Notes under the pieces: generated by a model | Seen by the model: the letters and a program-made list of their open reading frames with translations, nothing else | Told to the model about the DNA's origin: nothing | The model's database searches: none | Assembly: GCA_902602595.1 (NCBI GenBank) | Contig: CACKRJ010000010.1 | Location: 1-43,107, forward strand | Origin: an uncultured SAR86 cluster bacterium | GTDB taxonomy: Bacteria; Pseudomonadota; Gammaproteobacteria; Magnimaribacterales; D2472 | Direction: 5' to 3' | Length of the DNA stretch: 43,107 nucleotides | Shown here: piece by piece, positions 24,997-34,396 of the stretch | Numbering within the stretch: position 1 is the stretch's first letter | Layout: every line of letters starts with the position of its first letter | Position numbers and translations under genes: made by a program

Positions 24997-27960
24997 TTAT
25001 AGCGAGATTTTAAATCCACCATATACAAAGGCTCCGCCAGGTAAATCCCAAGCAAAGTCAAAGTTTTGAGCAAATGCATCGTATGCTACTGGAGGCTCTT
25101 CACCAAATAGGTTTCTAGCTCCAATAAATACGTTGATTGAATCACTATATTGGTAATCAACTTGCAAGTCTGTGTAATACTCAACTTCCATTTGATTGTA
25201 ACCATAGTCTCCAAAGTTATTAGCATCATTAGGATTAGAACACTCATCGTTTAATCCATAATATGTAGATAACCAACAATCATCTTTGTTGTCATCTAAG
25301 AATCTAAAGTTAAGAGATGTAGTGAAGTCATTATACTCCCACAATACAGAAGCATTGGCTCTCCATCTAAAGTCAGCGCCACCATCATACCAACCAAATG
25401 ACTCGGATGGAGTTGATGTAGTTGCTTGAGCAAATTCATCTTTAGTGTAATAAACCATGTCAAAACCTGTAGTGAATGAACCATAGTTTTCAACATCGAA
25501 TGAGTAGTTAATTACAAAGTCAACACCTGATACATTTTGAAGAGCTGAATTAACTTGGGCTGTTCTAACAGTCTGCAGACCACCGTTACCTGTTCTTGTA
25601 ACGAATGTACAGAAGTTATCGTCTTGTTGAGTAGACTCAACATAACACCTGTTAAGAACTGTTCCAACACCAATTGAGTTAAAGATATTTTCTAATTCAA
25701 TTTCCCAGAAATCAACACTCATGCTTAAGCCATCAATTTGACTAGGTGTGTATACGACACCAAAAGTAGCATTTTCACCCTCTTCAGGAGCCAAGAACGG
25801 GTTACCACCAACAAAAGCTCTAATTTGAGTAGTTGGTTGCTCAGCACCACCTGCAGGGACACCAGCAGCTAAACAGTTAGCCTGAGTTCCAGCAGTTTGT
25901 GTTGGGAATTGATCTGTATTACAAGGGTCTGTAGCTTGTGGGAAAGACTCACCACCACCTCGATACAAGTTTCCTACAGTAGGAGCTCTAAAAGTTTCAC
26001 CCATAGTTGCTCTAACTAAAAGGTCATCAATTGGTCTCCATCTGATACCAATCTCACTGGTTGATGGTTTTCCTGGATTATTGGTATTTGGAGTAAATCC
26101 AACCAAACCACCAGCAGTGTAATCTGAAGTTCTTGCTGAAAGTGTTACTTCTAACTCTTGAGCACCAGTTACACCTTCAAGAAGTGGGATATTAATTTCA
26201 ACGAAATATTCCTCAACAGAAGTTTTACCTGAAGTAGGCTCTCTGTAGTTGGTAGAAGAACCACCGGAAGTAATAAGCGCATCTGGAGTATCAACATAAC
26301 CTGATGCTCTTTTTTCATAACCAGCAGCAAAGAAGGCTGTTCCATATGGCATCTCAAATAAAGGACCAGAGATTTCAGCCCAGTAATTGTCGCTATCAAA
26401 GGCTGCATTTTGCACTCCATCATAACCAACATAATCTACCATGGCGTCATATTCAGCTTGTGAAATTCTTCCAGCAGCAAGGCCAAGATCTGGTCCACCA
26501 AATATATTAAATGGAACACATTGAGAAACAGGAGCTTCTGGAGTTCCACAAGTTAATGCGCCACTAATTGGATCCCTAAATGAGTCTCCAACTGCTTTTC
26601 CTAAGTGAACAAGGTCAACAAAGTTGTACAACTTACTATCGTATTGAGCATCATTAATTTGAGTACCAACACTCCAGTTATAGGTATTACCACCAAGCTC
26701 AAAATTACCATCCAATCCGAGTCTTATACCGAAGATATCATAGTCATAGCTATAAATCCTAGGACCAATAGCAATAGATCTAAAACCAAAAGATGTGTCT
26801 TGATTCAAGACATTGAAATAGCCGCCAGCAGTAGCAAATCTACCATTATTTAGCTGCCACTGAGGTCCAGCTCCACCATATGCAGTCATTGGAACCTGCG
26901 CTAACTGATTATCACGTCTTGATTTTGTGTAGTTGATTTGAACATATGCAGTTAAATCATCTGAAATATCATAGTCTGAATATGCATATACAGAATATTG
27001 ATCAATTGGATTTTGTACATGATTAACTGGAGCGTAGTTATAACGTCCAGCATTTGACCATGGAATAAAGTGCTCCGGTAAAGCACCTGATTTACCAGGC
27101 TCTAAGTATTTGTTTAAAGAAAAATATCTACCATAAGCAGGGAAAGATGATCCACAAACAAAACTATCGCTTGCTGGAGCAAAGTTACCATAACCTGAGT
27201 TTTGTTCAGGGCTAGGTCCTAAGTTAGTTGGGGAGTTTTGAGGACCAGTACCACTGTTTGGCACGTTAGAACAACCATAATAAGGTTGATTTGCTCTTGG
27301 AATTTGACCCGCCATAATTTCTTCTTGGGCAGCAAATGAAAGGTTAAGAATGCTAGAAGACTTTTCTGATGTGCTTCCAAATTGCATGCTAACAGAATCT
27401 TGTTTTCCGTAACCAGCGTCATATTCACCAGTGAAAGCCCTCATTTCAAAACCGTCATAGTCTTTCTTGGTAATAATGTTAATTACCCCTGCAACTGCAT
27501 CCGAACCATAAATTGAAGATGCTCCATCCTTAAGGATTTCAACTCTTTGGATGATAGAAGCAGGAATGGTGTTCATATCAACAGCACCAAAAGCATCTGT
27601 TACCCACCTTCTTCCATCAACAAGAACTAGAGTTCTTCCAGCTCCAAGGTTTCTTAATGATATTTCATTAGAACCATCACCACCGTTTGTAGCAGTTGTA
27701 ACTGGTCGGATACCATTACCATCATTGGATGAGATACTTTGTAAGATATCACCAATGTTGTTAAGACCTGTTCTCTCAATAGCAGCATCAGAGATAATTT
27801 CTAAAGGTTTTGAACTATCGAAAACTGATTTCTTAATCTTAGAACCAGTAACAATAACCTCTTCGACATCATCCTCATCAGCTTCCTGAGCAAATGAAGT
27901 GTTTGGCATTAGACCTAAAGAAAGGACTGCAACCAAAGAAAATTTAATAATATTAGACAT
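24997..27960 (-). CDS. TonB-dependent outer-membrane receptor (second)
   Basis: A 987-residue receptor. It has a signal peptide (about 1-24, cleavage after TSFA), an acidic spacer, the TonB-box region DVEEVIVTGSKIKKS (31-45), a plug domain with ISLRNLGAGRTLVLVDGRRW and VEILKDGASSIYGSDAVAGVINI, and a long barrel with TonB-receptor blocks such as RATMGETFRAPTVGNLY. The C-terminal residue is leucine rather than the usual phenylalanine or tyrosine. It lies immediately upstream of oppABC on the same strand, separated by a terminator, and downstream of another receptor. Peptides are a plausible ligand from context only. Confidence 0.95.
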   Translation of the reverse strand: MSNIIKFSLVAVLSLGLMPNTSFAQEADEDDVEEVIVTGSKIKKSVFDSSKPLEIISDAAIERTGLNNIGDILQSISSNDGNGIRPVTTATNGGDGSNEISLRNLGAGRTLVLVDGRRWVTDAFGAVDMNTIPASIIQRVEILKDGASSIYGSDAVAGVINIITKKDYDGFEMRAFTGEYDAGYGKQDSVSMQFGSTSEKSSSILNLSFAAQEEIMAGQIPRANQPYYGCSNVPNSGTGPQNSPTNLGPSPEQNSGYGNFAPASDSFVCGSSFPAYGRYFSLNKYLEPGKSGALPEHFIPWSNAGRYNYAPVNHVQNPIDQYSVYAYSDYDISDDLTAYVQINYTKSRRDNQLAQVPMTAYGGAGPQWQLNNGRFATAGGYFNVLNQDTSFGFRSIAIGPRIYSYDYDIFGIRLGLDGNFELGGNTYNWSVGTQINDAQYDSKLYNFVDLVHLGKAVGDSFRDPISGALTCGTPEAPVSQCVPFNIFGGPDLGLAAGRISQAEYDAMVDYVGYDGVQNAAFDSDNYWAEISGPLFEMPYGTAFFAAGYEKRASGYVDTPDALITSGGSSTNYREPTSGKTSVEEYFVEINIPLLEGVTGAQELEVTLSARTSDYTAGGLVGFTPNTNNPGKPSTSEIGIRWRPIDDLLVRATMGETFRAPTVGNLYRGGGESFPQATDPCNTDQFPTQTAGTQANCLAAGVPAGGAEQPTTQIRAFVGGNPFLAPEEGENATFGVVYTPSQIDGLSMSVDFWEIELENIFNSIGVGTVLNRCYVESTQQDDNFCTFVTRTGNGGLQTVRTAQVNSALQNVSGVDFVINYSFDVENYGSFTTGFDMVYYTKDEFAQATTSTPSESFGWYDGGADFRWRANASVLWEYNDFTTSLNFRFLDDNKDDCWLSTYYGLNDECSNPNDANNFGDYGYNQMEVEYYTDLQVDYQYSDSINVFIGARNLFGEEPPVAYDAFAQNFDFAWDLPGGAFVYGGFKISL

Positions 27961-27965
27961 ATAAA

Positions 27966-28021
27966 CTCCCTAAAAGTTTGTTAGTACCGCTAATTGTTCC
28001 TATTTTACTGCCATATGTCAA
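27966..28021 (-). promoter_or_regulatory. Sigma-70-type promoter and ribosome-binding site of second TonB receptor
   Basis: On the minus strand a perfect TTGACA (28016-28021) is followed after 17 bases by AACAAT (27993-27998). A strong AGGGAG ribosome-binding site is at 27966-27971, five bases before the ATG at 27960. Confidence 0.65.
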
Positions 28022-28055
28022 CTTTTCTTTAAGATATCAATAAATAAAAATTACT

Positions 28056-28084
28056 AAAAAAAAGGGATGCAAAAGCATCCCTTT
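28056..28084 (-). terminator. Rho-independent terminator of third TonB receptor
   Basis: AAAGGGATGC and GCATCCCTTT flank an AAAA loop (28061-28084). On the minus strand the stem is followed by a run of eight T, 19 bases after the receptor stop at 28103. It separates the two tandem receptors into different transcription units. Confidence 0.92.
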
Positions 28085-28102
28085 TGATTTTTTTACCTTT
28101 TC

Positions 28103-31093
28103 TTAATATTGAAGTGTCAAATTTAAGAAAATGTACTGACCAAAGGCATCAAAGTAACCTGGGAAAGTATTACCATTACCTGGCGCTGTACCAGCATCAG
28201 AGGTATATTCTGGTTCTTCATCAAACAAATTATTTATACCAAATGTAACCACTAGATTTTCTGTCGGCATATGCTGCAGAGTTAAATCGATATATGTGAT
28301 TGCATCAAAGTCTATTTGATTTGAATTAAGGTCATCAGTTTCACCTAGATATCTTAAGCCAACTGTTACATCTGTATCCCATTCCGTTGTAAGTTTTGCT
28401 TGATACTTACCAGAGAATTCAGGCAACGGATTCTTTCCACATGAACCACCCCAGTTACCAGAACATGCAATTGGAGCTGCGCCTGGAAGTTCTGTGATGT
28501 CATATGTATCAAGAAGTGTTGTAACGCCTTGAAGTTCTATAGGACCCCAAGCGGACTCTAAAGAATAATCAAATATTACATCAACACCACTTGTTGTTTC
28601 TTCACCAATGTTAGTGAGCTGCTGTGAAATATATCCACCTGATAACCACAATGAACCTGTGCCAGCTTGCCTATTAATTAAGCCGCAATATTGCGCGCTT
28701 CCAGTAGAAATACATTTATCAAGAGCAGTTTTTGCACTAACTGTTCCAATACCATCCTCGACAGTAATATCAAAATAATCCAATGTTAAAGTTAAACCAG
28801 GAACTGCTTCAGGAGTAAGAACAACACCAATAGTTGTAGACTCTGATTCTTCTGGAGCAACCTTAGGATTACCTCCACCTTTAATATTGTACTGATCAGC
28901 TGGAGAGTTTAAGTCTGTGTTATATAGACTTGCTGGTAAACCAGTCAATGCACATTGTGCTTGAGTTGCAGTAGCAGGATCTCCATTTTGCTGAATAGAA
29001 CAAGGATCATTATCAAGATCAACAAGCCCATCGCTAACAGCTGAATAAAGCTCTGATATATTTGCATGTCGCTGAGCAGTTTGGAATGAAGCTCTTAATG
29101 ATACGCTGTCATTAACAGTCCAATATGCTCCAAGCTTGCTAGAATCAGTTTCTGCACCAGTGGAGTATTCGGCTGATCTGAATCCAGCATCAAGACTTAA
29201 GTCAGCAGTTACTGGAATACCTAGCTCAAAAAAGAACTCGTCTACGTCGTACTTACCGCCAATTGGAAGTGTAGCACCACCTGAACCAGATCTATCACCT
29301 TGCTTAGTAGGTGTATCTGGTCTGAAATCTGTCTCTAGTTCTTTTGTTTCAAAACCTATTACAGCGGAAACTGATCCTGGGGCTCCTGGAATAGTCCATC
29401 CAGTATCACCAGTAATATAACCAGAAAATATTTTTTGTTTTCCATCTCCATTAATAAATGTTGATTTTGCAAGATAATCTTGAGCCGCTTGCCCGCCATC
29501 AATTACACCTTGAATACCTGCATCACCAGGCAATCCACCTTGAAAAAGGTTGTATGGAATACAATCTGCGTCTATTCCTTGGAGTTTAGAGACACAAGTA
29601 GGAACCCCATTAACTGAAATTACATCTACAGCACGATTAATTGCTGTAACTGAAAGGTCATTTCTGTACTCATTAGCATAATTAACAACTGAGTTTTGGT
29701 AATAAACATCGTATGACCAATCGTCATTGATATCACCTCTTACACCAATTGTTGTGTTGTAGCTTTTATACATTTGAATCCCTTGTCTAGGATTGCCTTC
29801 TACGTTTCTCTTTAAAGAATACAAAGGAGCTTTGTAACCAAGAATTGAACCATCGCCCACTGCAATATCAAGCCCTGAAATGTATGCTAAAGCAGCAGAT
29901 GCAGAAGCAAAATCAGGTGCATGACTTCCACCCATTCCCGTCCAATCGCTACAAGCAACCTTATATTGTTGTGCTGAAAGCAATGAGTTATAACAAGGTA
30001 GATCTGTAATATTTCCAAAAGTACCTGAATAAGCAATTTGAGCATTTGACTCAGATTTCATACTTGTGAAATCTAAATAAACTTCAGCTTTATCAGTAAG
30101 TTCATATTTTCCAAAAAATCCTAAATTTAATCTGTCATCAGGTCTTTGGAAGAAGTTTGTTGGATTGTAGTTGTATGTCTGACCAGCCCTTGGAACAAAT
30201 TCATTTCCTTGAACTTTAAGGTCTAAACGAGTAACTGAAGGATCTATATTAACAAATCCAGCTCCGCCATATCTTCCAAAATCAGCCCATCTTCCTGGAG
30301 GGATAGTTGAAGAGCCTCCACATCTGGTAGTACCGCCACTTAGAGCACATGCACTTATATCAAAATCACCTTGGAGTATTGGTTGTGTATCAGTATGTTC
30401 CATATAAGCAGTAATATGTCCTCTGCCTCCATCAATGTCTCCACCAAAGGCAATAGAAAATTTACCAGTGTCTCCAGTTTGAACATCGCTTGGTGCTTGA
30501 GCATAACCATAGCTTTTAACAAGTTCTCTTAATGAGCTGTTATCATTTTCATGATTATAGAACCCATGAGAATATGCAGCTTTAAAGCCATTAAATTCAT
30601 CATCTAGGATAAAGTTCACAACACCTGCCACAGCGTCAGAACCATATACTGATGAAGCACCACCCGTAAGAACTTCAACTTTATCTAAAAGTAAAGTCGG
30701 GATAGTGTTAAGGTCAGCACAGCTTCCACCACCAGTAGTACCGGGAACCAGCCTTCTGCCATTCATAAGAACCAAAGTTCTTGAGCAGCCTAAGTTTCTG
30801 AGATTGACTGTTGCTGTTCCATTTGAACCATTAGAATTCGTTATAGATTGGCCAGGAGAAATCTGAGGCATATCATTTAAGAAGTCCTCAACCCTAGTAA
30901 CACCAGCCTCAATTATGTCTTGCCCATCAACTACAGCAATCTGAGATGAGCTAATAATGTTTGGATCAATAATCCTTGATCCAGTTACAATGACTTCTTC
31001 AACATCATCATCAGTATCTTGAGCAATTGCTAAAGGCACCGATAAAGAGATTATTGCAAAAGCACTGAATAAATATTTATTTAAGTCAATCAT
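28103..31093 (-). CDS. TonB-dependent outer-membrane receptor (third)
   Basis: A 996-residue receptor with a signal peptide (about 1-24, cleavage after AIA), the TonB-box region DVEEVIVTGSRIIDP, a plug with TATVNLRNLGCSRTLVLMNGR and VEVLTGGASSVYGSDAVAGVVNF, and a barrel ending in a terminal tyrosine (FLNLTLQY). Several close cysteine pairs in extracellular-loop-like regions (for example CSGNWGGSCGKN near 920, and the pair at about 246 and 253) could form disulfides. It resembles the second receptor in plan and may be an old duplication, but the barrels look strongly diverged. Ligand unknown. It is divergent from fabI. Confidence 0.95.
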   Translation of the reverse strand: MIDLNKYLFSAFAIISLSVPLAIAQDTDDDVEEVIVTGSRIIDPNIISSSQIAVVDGQDIIEAGVTRVEDFLNDMPQISPGQSITNSNGSNGTATVNLRNLGCSRTLVLMNGRRLVPGTTGGGSCADLNTIPTLLLDKVEVLTGGASSVYGSDAVAGVVNFILDDEFNGFKAAYSHGFYNHENDNSSLRELVKSYGYAQAPSDVQTGDTGKFSIAFGGDIDGGRGHITAYMEHTDTQPILQGDFDISACALSGGTTRCGGSSTIPPGRWADFGRYGGAGFVNIDPSVTRLDLKVQGNEFVPRAGQTYNYNPTNFFQRPDDRLNLGFFGKYELTDKAEVYLDFTSMKSESNAQIAYSGTFGNITDLPCYNSLLSAQQYKVACSDWTGMGGSHAPDFASASAALAYISGLDIAVGDGSILGYKAPLYSLKRNVEGNPRQGIQMYKSYNTTIGVRGDINDDWSYDVYYQNSVVNYANEYRNDLSVTAINRAVDVISVNGVPTCVSKLQGIDADCIPYNLFQGGLPGDAGIQGVIDGGQAAQDYLAKSTFINGDGKQKIFSGYITGDTGWTIPGAPGSVSAVIGFETKELETDFRPDTPTKQGDRSGSGGATLPIGGKYDVDEFFFELGIPVTADLSLDAGFRSAEYSTGAETDSSKLGAYWTVNDSVSLRASFQTAQRHANISELYSAVSDGLVDLDNDPCSIQQNGDPATATQAQCALTGLPASLYNTDLNSPADQYNIKGGGNPKVAPEESESTTIGVVLTPEAVPGLTLTLDYFDITVEDGIGTVSAKTALDKCISTGSAQYCGLINRQAGTGSLWLSGGYISQQLTNIGEETTSGVDVIFDYSLESAWGPIELQGVTTLLDTYDITELPGAAPIACSGNWGGSCGKNPLPEFSGKYQAKLTTEWDTDVTVGLRYLGETDDLNSNQIDFDAITYIDLTLQHMPTENLVVTFGINNLFDEEPEYTSDAGTAPGNGNTFPGYFDAFGQYIFLNLTLQY

Positions 31094-31102
31094 TTTAAAA
31101 TA

Positions 31103-31186
31103 CTCCTAAGTTTTTTCTAAATACACGAATGCAATTACATTACGTGCAACAATAGATTATATGCTTGTTTAGGCATAAGAAACAAG
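31103..31186 (-). promoter_or_regulatory. Promoter region and ribosome-binding site of third TonB receptor
   Basis: On the minus strand TATAAT is at 31156-31161 with a weak TTGTTT -35 (31180-31185, 18-base spacing) lying in an inverted repeat. AGGAG at 31103-31107 is the ribosome-binding site, nine bases before the ATG. Confidence 0.5.
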
Positions 31187-31228
31187 TTTATGTATGAAAA
31201 TCATTTATATGCCTTAATGTAAACAAGT
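31164..31228. repeat. Cluster of CTTGTTT/AAACAAG and AGGCATA/TATGCCT elements
   Basis: In the 207-base region between the third receptor and fabI, CTTGTTT (31164-31170) is an inverted copy of AAACAAG (31180-31186), which recurs as AAACAAGT at 31221-31228. AGGCATA (31171-31177) is an inverted copy of TATGCCT (31208-31214). The nested set overlaps the receptor's -35 region and looks like operator sites. The binding protein is unknown. Confidence 0.45.
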
Positions 31229-31256
31229 CATCTTATTAAAGGTATACGAACTCATA

Positions 31257-31262
31257 TATAAT
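31257..31262 (+). promoter_or_regulatory. Possible -10 box of fabI
   Basis: A TATAAT lies 38 bases before the fabI ATG, on the plus strand; the -35 is poor. Only a weak AAGG precedes the start codon. Confidence 0.35.
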
Positions 31263-31300
31263 GCTTAATATCTAATTAGCTATAAGGTAAAAATAATATA

Positions 31301-32086
31301 ATGTTACAAAACAAAAAGATTCTAATAGCAGGACTTGCCAATAAGCATTCTATAGCTGCTGGCATTGCACAAGCAATGCATGAACAAGGAGCAGAGCTAG
31401 CTTTCACATATCAAAGCGAAAGATTAAAGGGAAATGTTGAGAAGATAGCATCTAAACTTGGATCTAATTTGTTGTTTGAATGTGATGTTGCGTCCGACGA
31501 GAGCATTACAAACATGTATCAAAAGCTATCAAAAAAATGGAAGTCATTTGATGGATTTGTTCACTCCATTGGTTTTGCCCCCGCGAATGAATTAGAGGGT
31601 AATTTTGTTGATTCTGCAACTAGAGAGGGTTTTAAAATAGCTCACGACATAAGCTCGTATAGTTTCACTGCTATGGCCAAAGGTGCAAAACCAATGTTAA
31701 ATGAAAATGCAGCTCTTTTAACCCTAACATATTTAGGATCTATGCAATCTCTTCCAAATTACAATGTAATGGGTCTTGCTAAAGCAAGTTTAGAAGCAAA
31801 TACTAGATTTCTTGCCGCCGCTATGGGGCCAGATGGCATAAGAGTCAATGCTATCTCAGCTGGGCCTATCAAAACTCTAGCAGCAATGGGCGTGAAAAAT
31901 TTCAGAAAAATGCTAACTAATTATGCCAATAGAGCCCCTTTAAGAAGAGCTGTCACAACTCTAGAAGTGGGAAATGTTGCAGCTTTTCTATGCTCAGATC
32001 TTGCTAGTGGCGTCACGGGGGAAATTACTTATGTGGATGGAGGCTTTAATACCGCAGCCATGTCTATGGAAGAGTATGCAGATTAA
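31301..32086 (+). CDS. fabI: Enoyl-[acyl-carrier-protein] reductase (NADH)
   Basis: Performs the last reduction of each fatty-acid elongation cycle. The 261-residue SDR-type protein has the FabI start [20 protein letters not shown] with its cofactor loop, the [12 protein letters not shown] block near 86-97, and the catalytic Tyr-x6-Lys as YNVMGLAK near 157-164, followed by [16 protein letters not shown] near 191-206. Full length. It converges on ppiD with a shared TTAA stop overlap. From memory, fabI next to ppiD is also found in Pseudomonas, so this is conserved backbone. Confidence 0.96.
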   Translation: MLQNKKILIAGLANKHSIAAGIAQAMHEQGAELAFTYQSERLKGNVEKIASKLGSNLLFECDVASDESITNMYQKLSKKWKSFDGFVHSIGFAPANELEGNFVDSATREGFKIAHDISSYSFTAMAKGAKPMLNENAALLTLTYLGSMQSLPNYNVMGLAKASLEANTRFLAAAMGPDGIRVNAISAGPIKTLAAMGVKNFRKMLTNYANRAPLRRAVTTLEVGNVAAFLCSDLASGVTGEITYVDGGFNTAAMSMEEYAD

Positions 32087-33945
32087 TTAGATGTTAGATT
32101 TTCCAGACGAACTCTTTGCCCTTCTTTAAAAGCACTATCAATAAATCCAGAAAACTGCTGAGTTAAACTTTCATTATAGAAGCTCTGATACTGATCAACT
32201 GACACTGAAAGCTCTTCCATTGTTGGTAGAGATTCATTCGAGGATTTAACCCAATATCGATCTCCATTAAAAACCTCATCTGCAATCAAAGTGCCTATGG
32301 GTGATTCAAATATTGAATTAATAATCTCTGATGGAAGCAATGAAGAAAATCTTTTAACACCCTTATATTTTTCTTGTGAAAACGCATTGAGATTGGGTAA
32401 TGCATTCTCACCATCAATAACACCCTCTGCATCTTTAAGAAAATCATTGATAATAATGTTAGCTTTCTCATTGCGCACTTCCTGAATAGCTAAGTCAGCA
32501 ACATCAGCAAAAGCTTGAACAGATGGCTGAACAGCCTGAGTCATCATTACAAAAGCATAACTTTCATCACCTTCAAAAATTTCAATTTTGTTAGGCAATA
32601 AAGAAGAATCAAATAATTCTAATTGTGTAACATTGGTAAAGCCATTTAATTCAATGGCTTCAATATCTTGCAAACCAGTTACTTGAACTGAAGCATCGAT
32701 TGAATCAGCTAAAGCATTCAAAGTAACTCCTTCAAGCACCAATGATTCTAATTCTAAAAAATCGTCCTGCATCAAAGCCAATGCTTCTGCATCAACAAGT
32801 TCGTTTAATAGCTCTTGAGACATCTCTGCTTTTATTTTAATTTGAGGTTTAATAACTTCGGTTAATTTTAAAATATGCAATGAGTCCTCAAGCTCTATGA
32901 TTGGGCTGATAGAATTTAGTTGCATTGATAATATTGCGCTTTCAAACTCCTCAGGGAAGGCATCTCCAGATGATAGGCCCAAATCACCACCAGTATCTTT
33001 TGAAGCTAGATCATCAGTGGATCTAGATACTGCATCTTCAAACGAAATTTCTTTTGATTGAATGCTTTTATATATAGAGTTTATTGCTTCGAAAGCTAGG
33101 GATGGACTCTCATAATTAGATTTTTCAATCATTAGATGAGAAATTCGATTTTGCAGTTGCCCTTCGATATTACTAAGATAATCTGCATACGCCTCATTAA
33201 TATAATCTTCAGGCACTTGAACTTGTTTTTTATATGCATCATAGGTGAGGACAAGATATGAAAAGTCTCGTTCCTCTTTTGAAAGAAATAAGAAAGGATT
33301 GTTGTTATAGAATTGCTGTCCTTCTTCAAGACTTGCCTCTTGTTGACTGACTAGTGCATTTTTATCTACTTTAATAAAATCTATGTCTCTTGAGGTTTCT
33401 AACATTAAGGCTAAGTCTTCTATGTCAGCATCAATTGGAAAAGCAGTCGCACCCATAGCTGAGACAAGTTTTTCCAATGCAAGGGTCTCCCTTACAAGCT
33501 TAATATATTCCTCGGGAGTCCAACCATTAGCCCTGATAGTAGATTCAAAAAGCATTTGATCAAAACCATTTTCGCCTTGAAATGTATCAATGTTTATTAT
33601 TTCTTGTTTTGCTTTTTTTTCGGATACGATCAAGCCCAGTTTTCTCGCATGAGAAAGGAGAGTTTTTTGATTAATAATTTCATTTTTAATTAATTCAAGA
33701 GAAACATCTTCTTCTAAATTATCTAGAGAAAAGTCTTCACCATAAATAGATTTTAGTCTTTGAGAAACTTGATTGGTTGAAAGATTGATATCCATCTGAG
33801 ATACAGGCTCACCATTAACAGTTCCGAAAGTTGCAAAAGTTGTCCCAAAAGATTGCGAACCTAAAAATACAAATGGTATTGCAAGAAGAGCTGTTATAAC
33901 TATGACTCTTTTACCCGATAGAAAGTTTCTTAATGACTCTAACAT
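32083..33945 (-). CDS. ppiD: Periplasmic chaperone / peptidyl-prolyl isomerase PpiD
   Basis: Inner-membrane-anchored periplasmic folding factor for outer-membrane and secreted proteins. From the chosen start it has 620 residues: [22 protein letters not shown] gives a short cytoplasmic tail and one membrane span (about 13-33), then a SurA/PpiD-type N-terminal chaperone region, a parvulin (PPIC) domain around 260-360 ([13 protein letters not shown], later [21 protein letters not shown]) and a C-terminal chaperone lobe. The ATG at 33945 is preferred over an upstream TTG at 33975 because AGAGGA precedes it and the protein then begins like other PpiD. It follows hupB after a terminator. High receptor content would make this chaperone important. 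Confidence 0.92.
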   Translation of the reverse strand: MLESLRNFLSGKRVIVITALLAIPFVFLGSQSFGTTFATFGTVNGEPVSQMDINLSTNQVSQRLKSIYGEDFSLDNLEEDVSLELIKNEIINQKTLLSHARKLGLIVSEKKAKQEIINIDTFQGENGFDQMLFESTIRANGWTPEEYIKLVRETLALEKLVSAMGATAFPIDADIEDLALMLETSRDIDFIKVDKNALVSQQEASLEEGQQFYNNNPFLFLSKEERDFSYLVLTYDAYKKQVQVPEDYINEAYADYLSNIEGQLQNRISHLMIEKSNYESPSLAFEAINSIYKSIQSKEISFEDAVSRSTDDLASKDTGGDLGLSSGDAFPEEFESAILSMQLNSISPIIELEDSLHILKLTEVIKPQIKIKAEMSQELLNELVDAEALALMQDDFLELESLVLEGVTLNALADSIDASVQVTGLQDIEAIELNGFTNVTQLELFDSSLLPNKIEIFEGDESYAFVMMTQAVQPSVQAFADVADLAIQEVRNEKANIIINDFLKDAEGVIDGENALPNLNAFSQEKYKGVKRFSSLLPSEIINSIFESPIGTLIADEVFNGDRYWVKSSNESLPTMEELSVSVDQYQSFYNESLTQQFSGFIDSAFKEGQRVRLENLTSN

Positions 33946-33983
33946 TTGGAATTCATCCTCTTTAAAAGCTAACAATCATACAT

Positions 33984-34013
33984 AAAAAAAGGGTGCTTAT
34001 GCACCCTTTTTTT
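33984..34013 (-). terminator. Rho-independent terminator after hupB (bidirectional)
   Basis: GGGTGC and GCACCC flank a TTAT loop (33991-34006), with seven A to the left and seven T to the right. On the minus strand it ends hupB transcription 25 bases after the stop and before ppiD. Confidence 0.92.
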
Positions 34014-34037
34014 AAAGACCTTAATATCTAAAGTAAA

Positions 34038-34316
34038 TTAAGAGTATTTAACTTTATCTTTTAATCCTTTACCAGCTTTAAAGCCTGGAACTTTTGATGC
34101 TGCAATATGCATTGAAGCACCTGTTTGTGGGTTTCTACCTTCTCTAGCAGCTCTATGTCTTACTGAAAAAGTTCCAAAACCTACAAGCGAAACTGTATCA
34201 CCTTTACCTAACGCATCACCAATTGAATCTAAAACCGCATCAACAGCTCTTCCGGCTGAGGCTTTGGTAACGTCTGCTGATGAAGCAACTGCATCTACTA
34301 AGTCTGATTTATTCAT
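34038..34316 (-). CDS. hupB: DNA-binding protein HU-beta
   Basis: Histone-like nucleoid protein, 92 residues, the normal length of about 90. It begins [20 protein letters not shown] and has the helical dimerisation half and the DNA-clasping arm, with [21 protein letters not shown] (about 47-67) containing the proline-tipped RNPQTG turn, followed by the [15 protein letters not shown] ending. It lies in the conserved place after lon, and has its own promoter, a strong AGAGGAG ribosome-binding site and a terminator, consistent with high expression as a separate unit. Confidence 0.97.
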   Translation of the reverse strand: MNKSDLVDAVASSADVTKASAGRAVDAVLDSIGDALGKGDTVSLVGFGTFSVRHRAAREGRNPQTGASMHIAASKVPGFKAGKGLKDKVKYS

Positions 34317-34352
34317 TGAATTCTCCTCTGGTTAATTAATGTACCTAAGCCT

Positions 34353-34381
34353 ATGAAAAGCTATCACAGAAGAAATGTCAA
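34353..34381 (-). promoter_or_regulatory. Sigma-70-type promoter of hupB
   Basis: On the minus strand a perfect TTGACA (34376-34381) is followed after exactly 17 bases by TTTCAT (34353-34358), 36 bases before the ATG. AGAGGAG lies just upstream of the start. Confidence 0.65.
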
Positions 34382-34396
34382 GCTTTAAAACCTATT

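Noticed and set aside
28103-31093. Mobile element origin of the tandem TonB receptors
   Set aside because: No transposase, integrase, terminal inverted repeats or target duplications are visible around 24.9-31.3 kb.
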